Source: Danxiaibacter flavus
Lineage (GTDB): Bacteria > Bacteroidota > Bacteroidia > Chitinophagales > Chitinophagaceae
NCBI RefSeq assembly: GCF_041060425.1
Contig: NZ_JAULBC010000006.1
Span: 434,001-498,000 of the forward strand
Length of the DNA stretch: 64,000 bases
Direction: 5' to 3'
The notes beneath the pieces are model-generated. The model did not search any database, was not told where the DNA came from, and saw nothing but the letters and a program-made list of their open reading frames with translations. This document shows, piece after piece, positions 1 through 8,067 of this stretch (positions within the stretch are counted from its first letter, which is position 1; each line of letters opens with the position of its first letter). Position numbers and translations under genes: made by a program.

Positions 1-1010
1 AGAATAGTTTCTTGTAACGCGCCTCTTAAAATAACATTGGGGCTAAATCTTTCAGGGTGCTCGTCAAGTTCTTTTAATATTGTTTCCGCTGTAAAATGAA
101 GTCCAAGATTGTTTACTACATATGTATCATTTATCTTCTCAATCCGTTCGCGCTTGTCATCTATCAGATAGAAAAGATTGAGCTCGCGTCCACCTGCCTG
201 AACCTTGTAATGTTGGTCTAATTGTTCCGCTGTATCTGAGACTATCTTATAAGAGAATTGTTCTTGTAGTTCTTTTTGTATCACCGGCTTGTATAAAGCT
301 TTTAATGCAGGATTGTCCGGTATCACCACTATTAGTCCATACTTTCCAAACAATGCATTTGTAACCGCCAGTGTAGCTTCCTGTATTGTTGAGCCTTGCT
401 TATAAGCCTGCCTGAAGATCTCCGTCAGTTCCTTTCCGTAAGGCAACACAGCTATCTGCGATTCTATTCCATCTATCAGTGATAAAAACGCTTTGTCAAC
501 CTTCATTCTGCCGACAGCGCCGGTTTGTTTGGTTTGCCATACATACGGTTTGTCATTTATGTAGGTCTGGCCGAGTTCATCAAGGTCGGCATCTTCACTG
601 CCCATATAATACACCGGTACAAAATTGTAATCGGGTAGTTGTTGGGAAAGTTTGTCCGCCAGTTGAATGGCATGCAGTATTTTATAAATGAAGTAGAGCG
701 GACCTGTAAAAATATTCGGCTGATGCGCTGTGGTTATTACAAATGTGTGTGGCTGCAATAACAGATCCAGGTTGGCCGCAACCTTATGATGATGAGTCAG
801 GTGCTCATATTGCGTGCGCAACGCATTAACCAATGCAGGCCGGTTGTAATTCACATGTTGCCTGTCAGCAAGCGCCGCTTTTATGCCATCAATATCAGGA
901 GTGTACTGATAAAATGGCTTTAGTTGTTGATGGCCTGCTAAGTAATCTGTAACTATCCTGGAAAAAAAGCCTGTCTGTTCGTACGAAGTATAAGTACAAT
1001 TTGTTTCCAT
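1..1010 (-). CDS. bshC: Bacillithiol synthase BshC, 5' part (cut by window edge)
   Basis: The visible N-terminal 336 codons start at an ATG (1010-1008) and stay open to the window edge. The translation has the family hallmarks: a TTAHQPNIFTGPLYFIYKI-like block near residue 95 and FVPVYYMGSEDADLDELGQ near residue 135. BshC adds cysteine to glucosaminyl-malate, the last step of bacillithiol synthesis in the cytosol. The full family length is about 530 residues, so roughly 190 are missing to the left. It lies 101 bp downstream of rimO on the same strand and could be cotranscribed. The family call is from recalled sequence motifs. Confidence 0.9.
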   Translation of the reverse strand, partial: METNCTYTSYEQTGFFSRIVTDYLAGHQQLKPFYQYTPDIDGIKAALADRQHVNYNRPALVNALRTQYEHLTHHHKVAANLDLLLQPHTFVITTAHQPNIFTGPLYFIYKILHAIQLADKLSQQLPDYNFVPVYYMGSEDADLDELGQTYINDKPYVWQTKQTGAVGRMKVDKAFLSLIDGIESQIAVLPYGKELTEIFRQAYKQGSTIQEATLAVTNALFGKYGLIVVIPDNPALKALYKPVIQKELQEQFSYKIVSDTAEQLDQHYKVQAGGRELNLFYLIDDKRERIEKINDTYVVNNLGLHFTAETILKELDEHPERFSPNVILRGALQETI

Positions 1011-1111
1011 GAACACAATTGAGTGTACGAAATAAGTATAATTCGCACATAAAAAGCAACCGTTCGTACAAATCTTACTTATTTCGAAAAGTAATTCGAT
1101 GTTTTTAACTT

Positions 1112-2422
1112 CTATGCAACCACTTCACCTTCAATGTCGTAATCGTAAGCTTTTGTAATCTTCACGTTCACAAAATCACCGATCGGCAGTTTCTTTTCGG
1201 AATGAATTACGACTTCGTTATCGACTTCAACACTGTCAAATTCGGTGCGACCCAAATAACGTCCCGCTTCTTTCTTATCGATGATCACTTTATAGGTATG
1301 ACCGATTCTTTCCTGGTTTTTTTCGTAGCTTATTTCCTGCTGCACTTCCATGATCTCCTGCGCCCTTGCCTGCTTTTCATCAGCCGGAATATCATCCGCA
1401 AGATCATAGGCTGTCGTGCCTTCTTCATGGCTGTAAGTAAAAATACCCACTCTGTCAAAGCGCTGTTTCTGAAGAAAATCCTTTACTTCTTCTACATCAT
1501 CCTGTGTTTCTCCGGGGAAGCCGCTGATCAAAGTAGTTCTCAGGCAAATGCCCGGAACTCTTTCCCGGATGGCACTGATTGTATCTTCCATTTCAGCCCT
1601 TGTGCTTTGACGACGCATCGCTTTCAGCATGTTATCGCTTGCATGTTGCAGCGGCATGTCGAGGTAGTTGCAGACATTATCGCGATCGCGCATTACATCC
1701 ACTACTTCAAGCGGAAATTTATTGGGGTAGGCATAATGCAGCCTGATCCATTCCAGCCCTTTCACATCGGCAAGTCTGTTCACAAGATCTGCCAGCATTC
1801 TTTTTTTATAGAGATCCAGACCATAGTAAGTAAGTTCCTGAGCAATCAGCATTACTTCTTTAACGCCTTTCTGCACCAGTCCTTCGGCTTCTTTCACCAG
1901 CTCTTCCATGGATTTGCTCACATGTTGCCCCCTCATCAGCGGAATAGCACAAAAGGAACAGGTTCTGTTGCAACCCTCGCTTATTTTCATATAAGCGTAG
2001 TGTTTAGGCGTCGCCAGCAGGCGTTCACCCAACAGTTCAGTTTTATAGTCAGCGTCAAATTGTTTTAACATTAAAGGAAGGTCGAATGTGCCAAACCATG
2101 CGTCAACTTCCGGAATCTCGGCTTCCAGATCACCGCGATAACGTTCGCTAAGGCAACCTGTAACATACACTTTGTCCAGTCTGCCCTTTTTCTTCAGGTT
2201 CACCTGGTCCAAAATAGTATTAATGCTTTCCTCCTTGGCTTTATCAATAAAGCCACAAGTATTCACCACTACAATGTTATGATCAAGTTTGCCACTTTCA
2301 TGCACCACATCAATTTCATTGGCTTTCAGTTGGCCGCTAAGCACCTCGCTGTCAACAAGATTTTTGCTGCACCCCAATGTAATGATGTTTACCTTGTCCT
2401 TCTTTAGTGTTCTTACTTTCAT
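1112..2422 (-). CDS. rimO: Ribosomal protein S12 methylthiotransferase RimO
   Basis: RimO is a radical-SAM enzyme that methylthiolates an aspartate of ribosomal protein S12 in the cytosol. The 436-residue product begins MKVRTLKKDK and has the UPF0004 domain (NIITLGCSKNLVDSE, with cysteines near 18, 56 and 90). It then has the radical-SAM cluster CNRTCSFC near residues 151-158 and a C-terminal TRAM region. Length matches the family. I place the start at the ATG 2422-2420; a frame extension of four codons to 2434 would need a TTG start and adds nothing conserved. bshC follows on the same strand. Its sibling MiaB is less likely because the LGCSKNLVDSE and GQHVSK motifs are RimO-like. Confidence 0.95.
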   Translation of the reverse strand: MKVRTLKKDKVNIITLGCSKNLVDSEVLSGQLKANEIDVVHESGKLDHNIVVVNTCGFIDKAKEESINTILDQVNLKKKGRLDKVYVTGCLSERYRGDLEAEIPEVDAWFGTFDLPLMLKQFDADYKTELLGERLLATPKHYAYMKISEGCNRTCSFCAIPLMRGQHVSKSMEELVKEAEGLVQKGVKEVMLIAQELTYYGLDLYKKRMLADLVNRLADVKGLEWIRLHYAYPNKFPLEVVDVMRDRDNVCNYLDMPLQHASDNMLKAMRRQSTRAEMEDTISAIRERVPGICLRTTLISGFPGETQDDVEEVKDFLQKQRFDRVGIFTYSHEEGTTAYDLADDIPADEKQARAQEIMEVQQEISYEKNQERIGHTYKVIIDKKEAGRYLGRTEFDSVEVDNEVVIHSEKKLPIGDFVNVKITKAYDYDIEGEVVA

Positions 2423-2856
2423 AATAGGGCGCAAAGGTAGCTATAATATCTCAGAAGTAACAGGTCCCGAGGCATCTAAACATTCCTTTATCAACATTGT
2501 TATTGTACTGAAAAATCTTTGCCGCGTACTGCATTTATGACGCACACTGGTAGCATAATGTGTCTGAAAATCATTTTTACAACTGATGTAAGTCATTTTT
2601 AACCGGAATTGCTGCGGCTACTTTTACAGCATGATTGGTGCTCATAGAAGTGTTGAAAATGTGAGACTTCCTGTATAAATTGTTCTGTTCCAAATCTGTA
2701 TAAAAGCATCGAAAGATGAATTAGTTCCGCATCCCGTTCGTTCGAAGGATTGATGATCAAAGCATTTGCGGAGACTCAACGGTACCTTATCAGCCTTGGG
2801 CCATTCTAACGATACTGCCATCTGAAATATTAATTAACAAGATAATCAATTAAGAA
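2423..2856. other. Intergenic region, no gene seen
   Basis: This is the divergent region between rimO (leftward) and the AspT-like transporter (rightward). No convincing coding frame is present. A short dyad TGA-N6-TCA lies near 2583-2594 and could be a regulator half-site pair, but the support is weak. Promoters for both flanking genes must lie here. Confidence 0.5.
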
Positions 2857-4521
2857 ATGGATTGGTTTTCAAGCTTATGGACGCAGGACTCAGTAGCCCA
2901 TTCTGTTTTACTGTATGGTGTTACAATCGCTGTGGGAGTTTTACTTGGGCGGATTAAGGTATTGGGTGTTTCGCTGGGCGTTACATGGGTATTGTTTACA
3001 GGGTTGGCACTGTCTCATTTCGGATTTCTTCTTAACAAAGATGTAGAGCATTTTGCCAAAGAATTTGGCTTAATACTTTTTGTGTACACTATTGGATTAC
3101 AGGTTGGCCCGGGTTTTTTCTCCTCCCTTAAAAAACAGGGCCTTGCATTAAACATGCTTGCATTAATAATTGTGCTTACAGGCGCACTGGTAACAATAGC
3201 ACTCATTTTTTTAACCAATACTCCTGTGCATGTGATGGCGGGTATCATGTCGGGTGCCGTTACAAATACGCCGGGGCTGGGTGCCGCGCAACAAGCGTTG
3301 TTTGATGTAAATACGGTTAACGCCGAAAGACTGTCTCAATTGAATCTTGGCTATGCGGTAGCTTATCCTTTTGGTGTGATTGGGATTATATTGGTAATGA
3401 TCTTATTGCAGAAGATATTTAGAGTAAATATTCAAAAAGAAAATGAACGCTATCAGCAAACCTTACTGAAAAGCATCAATCGTCCGGAACGGGTAAACCT
3501 CGTTGTGCAAAACGCTCAGCTGTTCGGAAGGCCGCTGGGAAGTCTGAGTAATATCATAAATGCCAGTTTTGTAGTATCCCGCATTCAGCATGCCGGCATA
3601 GTACAGGCTCCAACAGATACAATTTTGTTGCAAAGTAATGATGTGCTGCTGATTGTTACACAAAAAGAAGACCTTGAAAAATTGAAATTATTTATAGGTA
3701 ACGAAAGTGAAACAGACCTCGCGGCAGGTGGAAGTAACCTTATCTCCAGGCGGGTAGTAGTGACGAAAACTGCTGCTACAAGGAAGCCGCTGAAGAATCT
3801 GCTTGTGCCGGCTGGTTTTAATGTTACCAGGATCAGCAGAGCGGGGATTGAATTTGTAGCCACGCAAAGTACGCAGTTGCAGATTGGAGACGAAGTAACA
3901 GTTGTGGGAGAAGAGGCGGCTGTAATGAATTGCGCTAAAATTTTAGGCAACTCACTCAAACGCCTTGATCATCCGCAGCTTGCGCCGGTTTTTACAGGTG
4001 TTGTACTCGGTGTTATTTTAGGAAGTATTCCCTTGATGATTCCAGGTGTACCCGCACCGGTAAAGATCGGACTGGCTGGTGGTCCGCTCATTATTGCGCT
4101 GGTAGTAAGCCGCTTTGGCTCTAAATTTTGGCTCGGTACATACATGACGCAAAGTGCCAACCTGATGTTGCGTGAGATTGGCATTGTATTGTTTTTGGCG
4201 AGCGTCGGGCTTTCCAGCGGACATCATTTCATTGAGATTTTAAGTAATGGCGACGGACTAAAGTGGATGTTGTACGGCATCATCATAACCCTGGTTCCTT
4301 TACTCCTGACAGGACTGGTTGCCACGGCTGTTTTAAAGAAAAGCTATTTCGAAGTATGCGGGCTTTTATCCGGCGCGTCTACGGATCCGCCTGCACTGGC
4401 CTTTGCAACACAAACAACGGGCTCAGATGCGCCAGCGGTTACTTACGCAACTGTTTATCCCATTACCATGATTGCCCGTATACTGGTTGCCCAGCTGCTG
4501 GTACTGATACTGGCGGGGTAG
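2857..4521 (+). CDS. AspT-type (YidE/YbjL duplication) membrane transporter with two TrkA_C domains
   Basis: The 554-residue membrane protein has the AAE-family layout: five hydrophobic segments (residues 15-185), two RCK/TrkA_C-like soluble domains (about 205-285 and 293-370), then a second helical half (380-554). The halves carry the repeated GxxxGAxTNTPGLGAAQ (near 130) and LLSGASTDPPALAFA (near 510) signatures. Known relatives are the aspartate/alanine exchanger AspT and the succinate exporter SucE. Substrate cannot be read from sequence. It lies 45 bp upstream of pckG on the same strand, so a shared transcript and export of a C4 dicarboxylate made via oxaloacetate are plausible inferences. 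Confidence 0.85.
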   Translation: MDWFSSLWTQDSVAHSVLLYGVTIAVGVLLGRIKVLGVSLGVTWVLFTGLALSHFGFLLNKDVEHFAKEFGLILFVYTIGLQVGPGFFSSLKKQGLALNMLALIIVLTGALVTIALIFLTNTPVHVMAGIMSGAVTNTPGLGAAQQALFDVNTVNAERLSQLNLGYAVAYPFGVIGIILVMILLQKIFRVNIQKENERYQQTLLKSINRPERVNLVVQNAQLFGRPLGSLSNIINASFVVSRIQHAGIVQAPTDTILLQSNDVLLIVTQKEDLEKLKLFIGNESETDLAAGGSNLISRRVVVTKTAATRKPLKNLLVPAGFNVTRISRAGIEFVATQSTQLQIGDEVTVVGEEAAVMNCAKILGNSLKRLDHPQLAPVFTGVVLGVILGSIPLMIPGVPAPVKIGLAGGPLIIALVVSRFGSKFWLGTYMTQSANLMLREIGIVLFLASVGLSSGHHFIEILSNGDGLKWMLYGIIITLVPLLLTGLVATAVLKKSYFEVCGLLSGASTDPPALAFATQTTGSDAPAVTYATVYPITMIARILVAQLLVLILAG

Positions 4522-4566
4522 ACGACGACAATTCAATTCATTGTTTTATTCAATAAAAAAAGAATC

Positions 4567-6408
4567 ATGACAACCCAATTGCTATCAAAAATTCAACATG
4601 AGGAGCTAAAAAGCTGGATCTTAAAACAGGCTGAACAAATGCAGCCTGATGAAATCTATGTTTGTGACGGCTCAACAAAAGAATATGACACCTTATGTAA
4701 AAAACTGGTTGACAAGGGCACGTTCATTAAACTGGATGAAAAGAAATGGCCCAATAGTTACGCATGCTTTTCTGACCCAAGTGATGTGGCACGGGTAGAA
4801 GATAAAACATACATCTGCTCAAGAACGAAAGGAAATGCCGGCCCCACCAATAACTGGATGGAACCAAAAGAAATGAAAAAGATCCTTGCCGGACTTTTGA
4901 AAGGATGCATGAAAGGCCGTACCATGTATGTGATACCCTTCTGTATGGGGCCAATCGGCTCACCCATTGCTAAAATAGGCGTGCAGATAACCGACTCTGA
5001 ATATGTGGTTACCAACATGCACATCATGACACGCGTGGGGACTAAAGTGCTTGATCAGTTAGGTGCAAACGGTGAATACATTAAGTGTCTGCATACTGTT
5101 GGCGCGCCATTGGCAGAAGGTCAGGCAGACGCTAAATGGCCTTGTAATCCAACAGTAAAATACATTGTGCACTTCCCAGAGGAAAGAGGCATTGTTTCTT
5201 ATGGTTCAGGCTACGGTGGTAATGCATTGCTGGGTAAAAAATGCCTGGCCCTGCGTATTGCATCTGTAATGGGTAAGGAAGAAGGCTGGCTGGCTGAGCA
5301 CATGCTGATCCTGGGCGTTGAAAATCCGAATAAAGAAAAAACATATATCGCCGCAGCGTTCCCCAGCGCTTGTGGCAAGACCAACTTTGCTATGCTGATT
5401 CCGCCCAAAGAAATGGAAGGCTGGAAAGTAACTACCGTTGGTGATGATATTGCCTGGATTAAACCTGGTAAAGATGGCAAGCTCTACGCGATCAACCCTG
5501 AATACGGCTATTTTGGCGTTGCACCCGGAACCAATACGAAGACGAACCCGAACGCAATGGCCGCATTGAGCAAAAATGCCATCTTTACCAATGTTGGTGT
5601 TACACCTGACGGCGATATTTGGTGGGAGGGTTTGACTGATAAAGCGCCCGACAATATCACCAACTGGCAAGGTGTAAAACATGATCCGGCTTCCGGAAAA
5701 CCTGTTGCACATCCTAATGCGAGATTTACTGCCCCTGCATCCCAATGTCCTTCAATAGATCCCTGCTGGGAAAACCCGAACGGCGTTCCTGTAGCTGCAT
5801 TTGTATTTGGCGGCCGTCGTGCAACAACTGTTCCATTGGTTTACCAGGCGTTTAACTGGAACTTTGGTGTGTACCTGGCTTCAACAGTCGGCTCTGAAAT
5901 GACAGCCGCTGCTTTTGGAGAAATAGGTAAAGTTCGCCGCGACCCGTTTGCCATGCTGCCTTTCTGTGGTTATCATATGGCCGAATATTTCAATCATTGG
6001 CTGGAATTTGGCCGCAGCCTGCCCAATGCACCACGTATTTTCTGCGTAAACTGGTTCAGGAAAGATGAAAACGGTAAGTTCCTGTGGCCGGGCTTTAGCG
6101 ACAACATGCGTCCGTTAAAATGGATCGTTGAACGCGTAACCGGTAAAACCAGCGCTGTGGAAAGTCCGGTAGGCTGGATGCCTCGTTACGAAGACATGGA
6201 CTGGACAGGATTAGACTTCAGCCGCCACGATTTTGAATTGATCATGGAAGTTGACAGGGAAGCGTGGAAACAGGAAGTGCTGATGCACGAAGAGCTGTTC
6301 CAACGCATGTATGACAAATTGCCGAAAGAATTCATCTTTATGCGTGAGTTGTTATTATCTGCATTGTGGCGTTCTCCGGAACATTGGGGATTACAGCCTG
6401 AGCAATAG
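4567..6408 (+). CDS. pckG: Phosphoenolpyruvate carboxykinase (GTP)
   Basis: This enzyme interconverts oxaloacetate + GTP and PEP + CO2 + GDP in the cytosol (EC 4.1.1.32). The 613-residue product has the GTP-class signature FPSACGKTNFAM at residues 265-276, with active-site Cys269 and P-loop Lys271. It also has GYGGNALLGKK near 215 and a PEPCK C-terminal nucleotide-binding part (NWFRKDENGKFLWPGFSDN near 495-515). Length is typical. An ATP-type enzyme is excluded by these motifs. It follows the AspT-like carrier by 45 bp and is closed by a strong terminator, so the two may form an operon. Confidence 0.97.
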   Translation: MTTQLLSKIQHEELKSWILKQAEQMQPDEIYVCDGSTKEYDTLCKKLVDKGTFIKLDEKKWPNSYACFSDPSDVARVEDKTYICSRTKGNAGPTNNWMEPKEMKKILAGLLKGCMKGRTMYVIPFCMGPIGSPIAKIGVQITDSEYVVTNMHIMTRVGTKVLDQLGANGEYIKCLHTVGAPLAEGQADAKWPCNPTVKYIVHFPEERGIVSYGSGYGGNALLGKKCLALRIASVMGKEEGWLAEHMLILGVENPNKEKTYIAAAFPSACGKTNFAMLIPPKEMEGWKVTTVGDDIAWIKPGKDGKLYAINPEYGYFGVAPGTNTKTNPNAMAALSKNAIFTNVGVTPDGDIWWEGLTDKAPDNITNWQGVKHDPASGKPVAHPNARFTAPASQCPSIDPCWENPNGVPVAAFVFGGRRATTVPLVYQAFNWNFGVYLASTVGSEMTAAAFGEIGKVRRDPFAMLPFCGYHMAEYFNHWLEFGRSLPNAPRIFCVNWFRKDENGKFLWPGFSDNMRPLKWIVERVTGKTSAVESPVGWMPRYEDMDWTGLDFSRHDFELIMEVDREAWKQEVLMHEELFQRMYDKLPKEFIFMRELLLSALWRSPEHWGLQPEQ

Positions 6409-6440
6409 TTTTAGCTTGATTCATACATGGTTTTGTCAAA

Positions 6441-6478
6441 AACGGGTTTCAGCATTAAACAATTCTGACCCGTTTTTT
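6441..6478 (+). terminator. Rho-independent terminator after pckG
   Basis: AACGGGT (6441-6447) pairs with ACCCGTT (6468-6474), with an inner CAG/CTG pairing, and is followed by a T-rich tract. Confidence 0.8.
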
Positions 6479-6620
6479 GTTTTTGTTTATTTGCGTGAAA
6501 CGTAGATACTGTGCGGGTTTTGGAGATGTGATAATGGTTGATTGTCAAACGTTTGAATACTTTTTTCCATTATTATTTGCTACAGTAGTTGTTTTTCCTT
6601 TATTTTGCGCCTCACAAAAC

Positions 6621-6694
6621 GGACCGGTAGCTCAGCTGGATAGAGCAACTGCCTTCTAAGCAGTAGGTCATTGGTTCGAATCCAATCCGGTTCA
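6621..6694 (+). tRNA. tRNA-Arg (TCT anticodon)
   Basis: This is a complete cloverleaf: the acceptor GGACCGG pairs with CCGGTTC, and the D arm has GCTCAGCTGGATAGAGC. The anticodon stem CTGCC/AGCAG-type encloses CTTCTAA with anticodon TCT. The T arm is TTGG-TTCGAAT-CCAA and the discriminator is A6694. The 3' CCA is not encoded. Confidence 0.93.
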
Positions 6695-6707
6695 CTTCGT
6701 TTTGTAA

Positions 6708-6778
6708 GATTCCGTAGCTCAGTTGGTAGAGCATCCCGATTTTTAATCGGGAGGGCACTAGGTTCGAGCAACGATGTT
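6708..6778 (+). pseudogene. Decayed tRNA-Lys copy 1
   Basis: The 5' half (acceptor GATTCCG, D arm) is identical to the intact tRNA-Lys at 6884. The anticodon arm is a perfect TCCCGAT/ATCGGGA hairpin with TTTTA, which still formally gives TTT. The T arm and 3' acceptor strand are scrambled, so no cloverleaf closes. It is the first member of an 88-bp tandem repeat (6708, 6796, 6884). Confidence 0.75.
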
Positions 6779-6795
6779 TGAAATAAAATAGTGAT

Positions 6796-6866
6796 GATTC
6801 CGTAGCTCAGTTGGTAGAGCATCCCGATCTTTAATCGGGAGGGCACTGGATTCGAGATACGATGTT
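6796..6866 (+). pseudogene. Decayed tRNA-Lys copy 2
   Basis: This is the second 88-bp repeat unit. The 5' half is intact, the anticodon loop reads TCTTTAA (the conserved U33 would be C), and the T arm and acceptor 3' strand are degenerate. The 3' flank (ACGATGTTTGAAATAAAATAG) is shared with copy 1. Confidence 0.75.
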
Positions 6867-6883
6867 TGAAATAAAATAGTGAT

Positions 6884-6956
6884 GATTCCGTAGCTCAGTT
6901 GGTAGAGCAATACACTTTTAATGTATGGGCCCTGGGTTCGAGTCCCAGCGGGATCA
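6884..6956 (+). tRNA. tRNA-Lys (TTT anticodon)
   Basis: This is the only complete member of the array. GATTCCG pairs with CGGGATC (one T-G pair). The anticodon stem ATACA/TGTAT encloses CTTTTAA with anticodon TTT. The T arm is CTGGG-TTCGAGT-CCCAG and the discriminator is A6956. It is followed directly by a hairpin terminator. Its 3' 30 bases recur identically in the remnants downstream. Confidence 0.93.
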
Positions 6957-6959
6957 CAG

Positions 6960-6998
6960 AAAAACGCCTTCTTTTCGAATAGAATTGAAGGCGTTTTT
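6960..6998 (+). terminator. Terminator hairpin, array copy 1
   Basis: AAAAACGCCTTC pairs with GAAGGCGTTTTT around a 14-nt loop and a T run. The same hairpin recurs at 7738, 7942 and 8068, each time directly after a tRNA-like 3' end. Confidence 0.8.
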
Positions 6999-7009
6999 AT
7001 TGGAAGAAG

Positions 7010-7081
7010 GATCTGCTAGCTCAGTTGGTAGAGCATCCCGATTTAATCGGGAGGGCCCTGGGTTCGAGTCCCAGCGGGATC
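7010..7081 (+). pseudogene. tRNA-Lys-like remnant with shortened anticodon loop
   Basis: The D arm, T arm and 3' acceptor strand match tRNA-Lys. The 5' acceptor (GATCTGC) no longer pairs fully, and the anticodon arm is TCCCGAT-TTA-ATCGGGA, which leaves a 5-nt loop in the normal register. It is not expected to decode. The GIY-YIG unit starts immediately after its 3' end. Confidence 0.75.
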
Positions 7082-7110
7082 AAATTAACCACCTCAAAAA
7101 ACGTTATCTT

Positions 7111-7356
7111 ATGCCCTACACCTACATACTCTACTCCGAAAAAATCGATAAGTATTATATTGGTGCATGCACAGATATGCAGCGTCGACTTTACGAACAT
7201 AACATCGGACATTCCAAATTTACAAAAACAGGGATGCCATGGACGATTGTCTACACCGAAGAGTTCGATACATTGTTACAAGCAAAGCAACGAGAATTAC
7301 AAATTAAAAAGATGAAGTCAAGAAAATATATCGAAGGATTGATCTCAGTCAGGTAG
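7111..7356 (+). CDS. GIY-YIG nuclease domain protein, copy 1
   Basis: This is an 81-residue single-domain GIY-YIG protein of the UPF0213/YhbQ-like type. Visible motifs are TYILYS (GIY strand, 4-9), YYIGACTD (YIG strand, 15-22), the catalytic-type Arg25/Arg26 and Tyr28, and Glu62 in QRELQIKK (metal ligand position). Such domains cut DNA or RNA; the target here is unknown. The start is the ATG 28 nt after a tRNA-like 3' end. The frame is open further upstream through tRNA sequence, but that is not a plausible start. The last five codons and the TAG lie inside the next tRNA-like remnant. It is identical to copy 2. Confidence 0.85.
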   Translation: MPYTYILYSEKIDKYYIGACTDMQRRLYEHNIGHSKFTKTGMPWTIVYTEEFDTLLQAKQRELQIKKMKSRKYIEGLISVR

Positions 7357-7407
7357 AGCATCCCGATCTTAATCGGGAGGGCCCTGGGTTCGAGTCCCAG
7401 CGGGATC
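7341..7407 (+). pseudogene. tRNA-Lys-like remnant fused to the GIY-YIG 3' end
   Basis: GATCTCAGTCAGGTAGAGC resembles the tRNA 5' half with about six bases lost. It is followed by a TCCCGAT-CTTA-ATCGGGA arm and the unaltered T arm and 3' end. It overlaps the last codons of the preceding GIY-YIG gene, whose TAG stop is part of the D-loop GGTAGAGC. Confidence 0.7.
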
Positions 7408-7436
7408 AAATTAACCACCTCAAAAAACGTTATCTT

Positions 7437-7682
7437 ATGCCCTACACCTACATACTCTACTCCGAAAAAATCGATAAGTATTATATTGGTGCATGCACAG
7501 ATATGCAGCGTCGACTTTACGAACATAACATCGGACATTCCAAATTTACAAAAACAGGGATGCCATGGACGATTGTCTACACCGAAGAGTTCGATACATT
7601 GTTACAAGCAAAGCAACGAGAATTACAAATTAAAAAGATGAAGTCAAGAAAATATATCGAAGGATTGATCTCAGTCAGGTAG
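7437..7682 (+). CDS. GIY-YIG nuclease domain protein, copy 2
   Basis: This is an exact repeat of the gene at 7111 (81 residues, same GIY, YIG, Arg and Glu positions), 326 bp downstream and likewise placed directly after a tRNA-Lys-like 3' end. Two identical nuclease genes in tandem with no other payload suggest a self-spreading unit rather than a host function (inference). Whether both copies exist needs confirmation because of the adjacent assembly gap. Confidence 0.8.
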   Translation: MPYTYILYSEKIDKYYIGACTDMQRRLYEHNIGHSKFTKTGMPWTIVYTEEFDTLLQAKQRELQIKKMKSRKYIEGLISVR

Positions 7683-7733
7683 AGCATCCCGATCTTAATC
7701 GGGAGGGCCCTGGGTTCGAGTCCCAGCGGGATC
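7667..7733 (+). pseudogene. tRNA-Lys-like remnant after GIY-YIG copy 2
   Basis: It has the same structure as the remnant at 7341-7407, with a 6-nt anticodon loop in standard register and an intact T arm and 3' end. It is followed by the array terminator hairpin instead of another nuclease gene. Confidence 0.7.
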
Positions 7734-7737
7734 ACAG

Positions 7738-7776
7738 AAAAACGCCTTCTTTTCGAATAGAATTGAAGGCGTTTTT
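7738..7776 (+). terminator. Terminator hairpin, array copy 2
   Basis: It is identical in sequence to the hairpin at 6960-6998. Confidence 0.75.
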
Positions 7777-7787
7777 ATTGGAAGAAG

Positions 7788-7937
7788 GATCTGCTAGCTC
7801 AGTNNNNNNNNNNNNNNNNNNNNNNNNNNNNNNNNNNNNNNNNNNNNNNNNNNNNNNNNNNNNNNNNNNNNNNNNNNNNNNNNNNNNNNNNNNNNNNNNN
7901 NNNCGGGAGGGCCCTGGGTTCGAGTCCCAGCGGGATC
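7788..7937 (+). pseudogene. tRNA-Lys-like remnant interrupted by the assembly gap
   Basis: The 5' end (GATCTGCTAGCTCAGT) runs into the N stretch, and the other side resumes with the anticodon stem, T arm and 3' end (7904-7937). At least one remnant, and possibly many units, is hidden here. Confidence 0.6.
7804..7903. other. Assembly gap of 100 N
   Basis: The run is exactly 100 N, the usual placeholder for unknown length. It lies inside the tRNA/GIY-YIG repeat array, so short-read collapse is the probable cause. Confidence 0.95.
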
Positions 7938-7941
7938 ACAG

Positions 7942-7980
7942 AAAAACGCCTTCTTTTCGAATAGAATTGAAGGCGTTTTT
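7942..7980 (+). terminator. Terminator hairpin, array copy 3
   Basis: Same hairpin as at 6960. It begins a 126-bp unit (hairpin plus tRNA-like remnant) that repeats at 8068. Confidence 0.75.
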
Positions 7981-7991
7981 ATTGGAAGAAG

Positions 7992-8063
7992 GATCTGCTA
8001 GCCCAGTTGGTAGAGCATCCCGATTTAATCGGGAGGGCCCTGGGTTCGAGTCCGAGCGGGTTC
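7992..8063 (+). pseudogene. tRNA-Lys-like remnant with 5-nt anticodon loop
   Basis: It matches the remnant at 7010, with further decay: the D arm has GCCCAGTTGG, the T arm has GTCCGAG, and the 3' end reads GCGGGTTC. Confidence 0.7.
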
Positions 8064-8067
8064 ACAG

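Larger units (their letters stand above)
7082..7733 (+). repeat. Two tandem 326-bp units: GIY-YIG gene plus tRNA-Lys-like remnant
   Basis: Units 7082-7407 and 7408-7733 appear identical by eye. Each holds a 28-nt leader beginning AAATTAACCACCTC, a GIY-YIG gene, and a tRNA-Lys-like body ending in the exact tRNA 3' sequence. The identity implies recent duplication, or a repeat copied during assembly, since a gap follows within 75 bp. Confidence 0.85.

Noticed and set aside
1202..2068. 288-codon plus-strand frame
   Set aside because: It lies wholly antisense to rimO and its translation has no family pattern.
6925..7356. 143-codon extension of GIY-YIG copy 1
   Set aside because: The added N-terminus is translated tRNA and terminator sequence; the ATG at 7111 starts the conserved domain.
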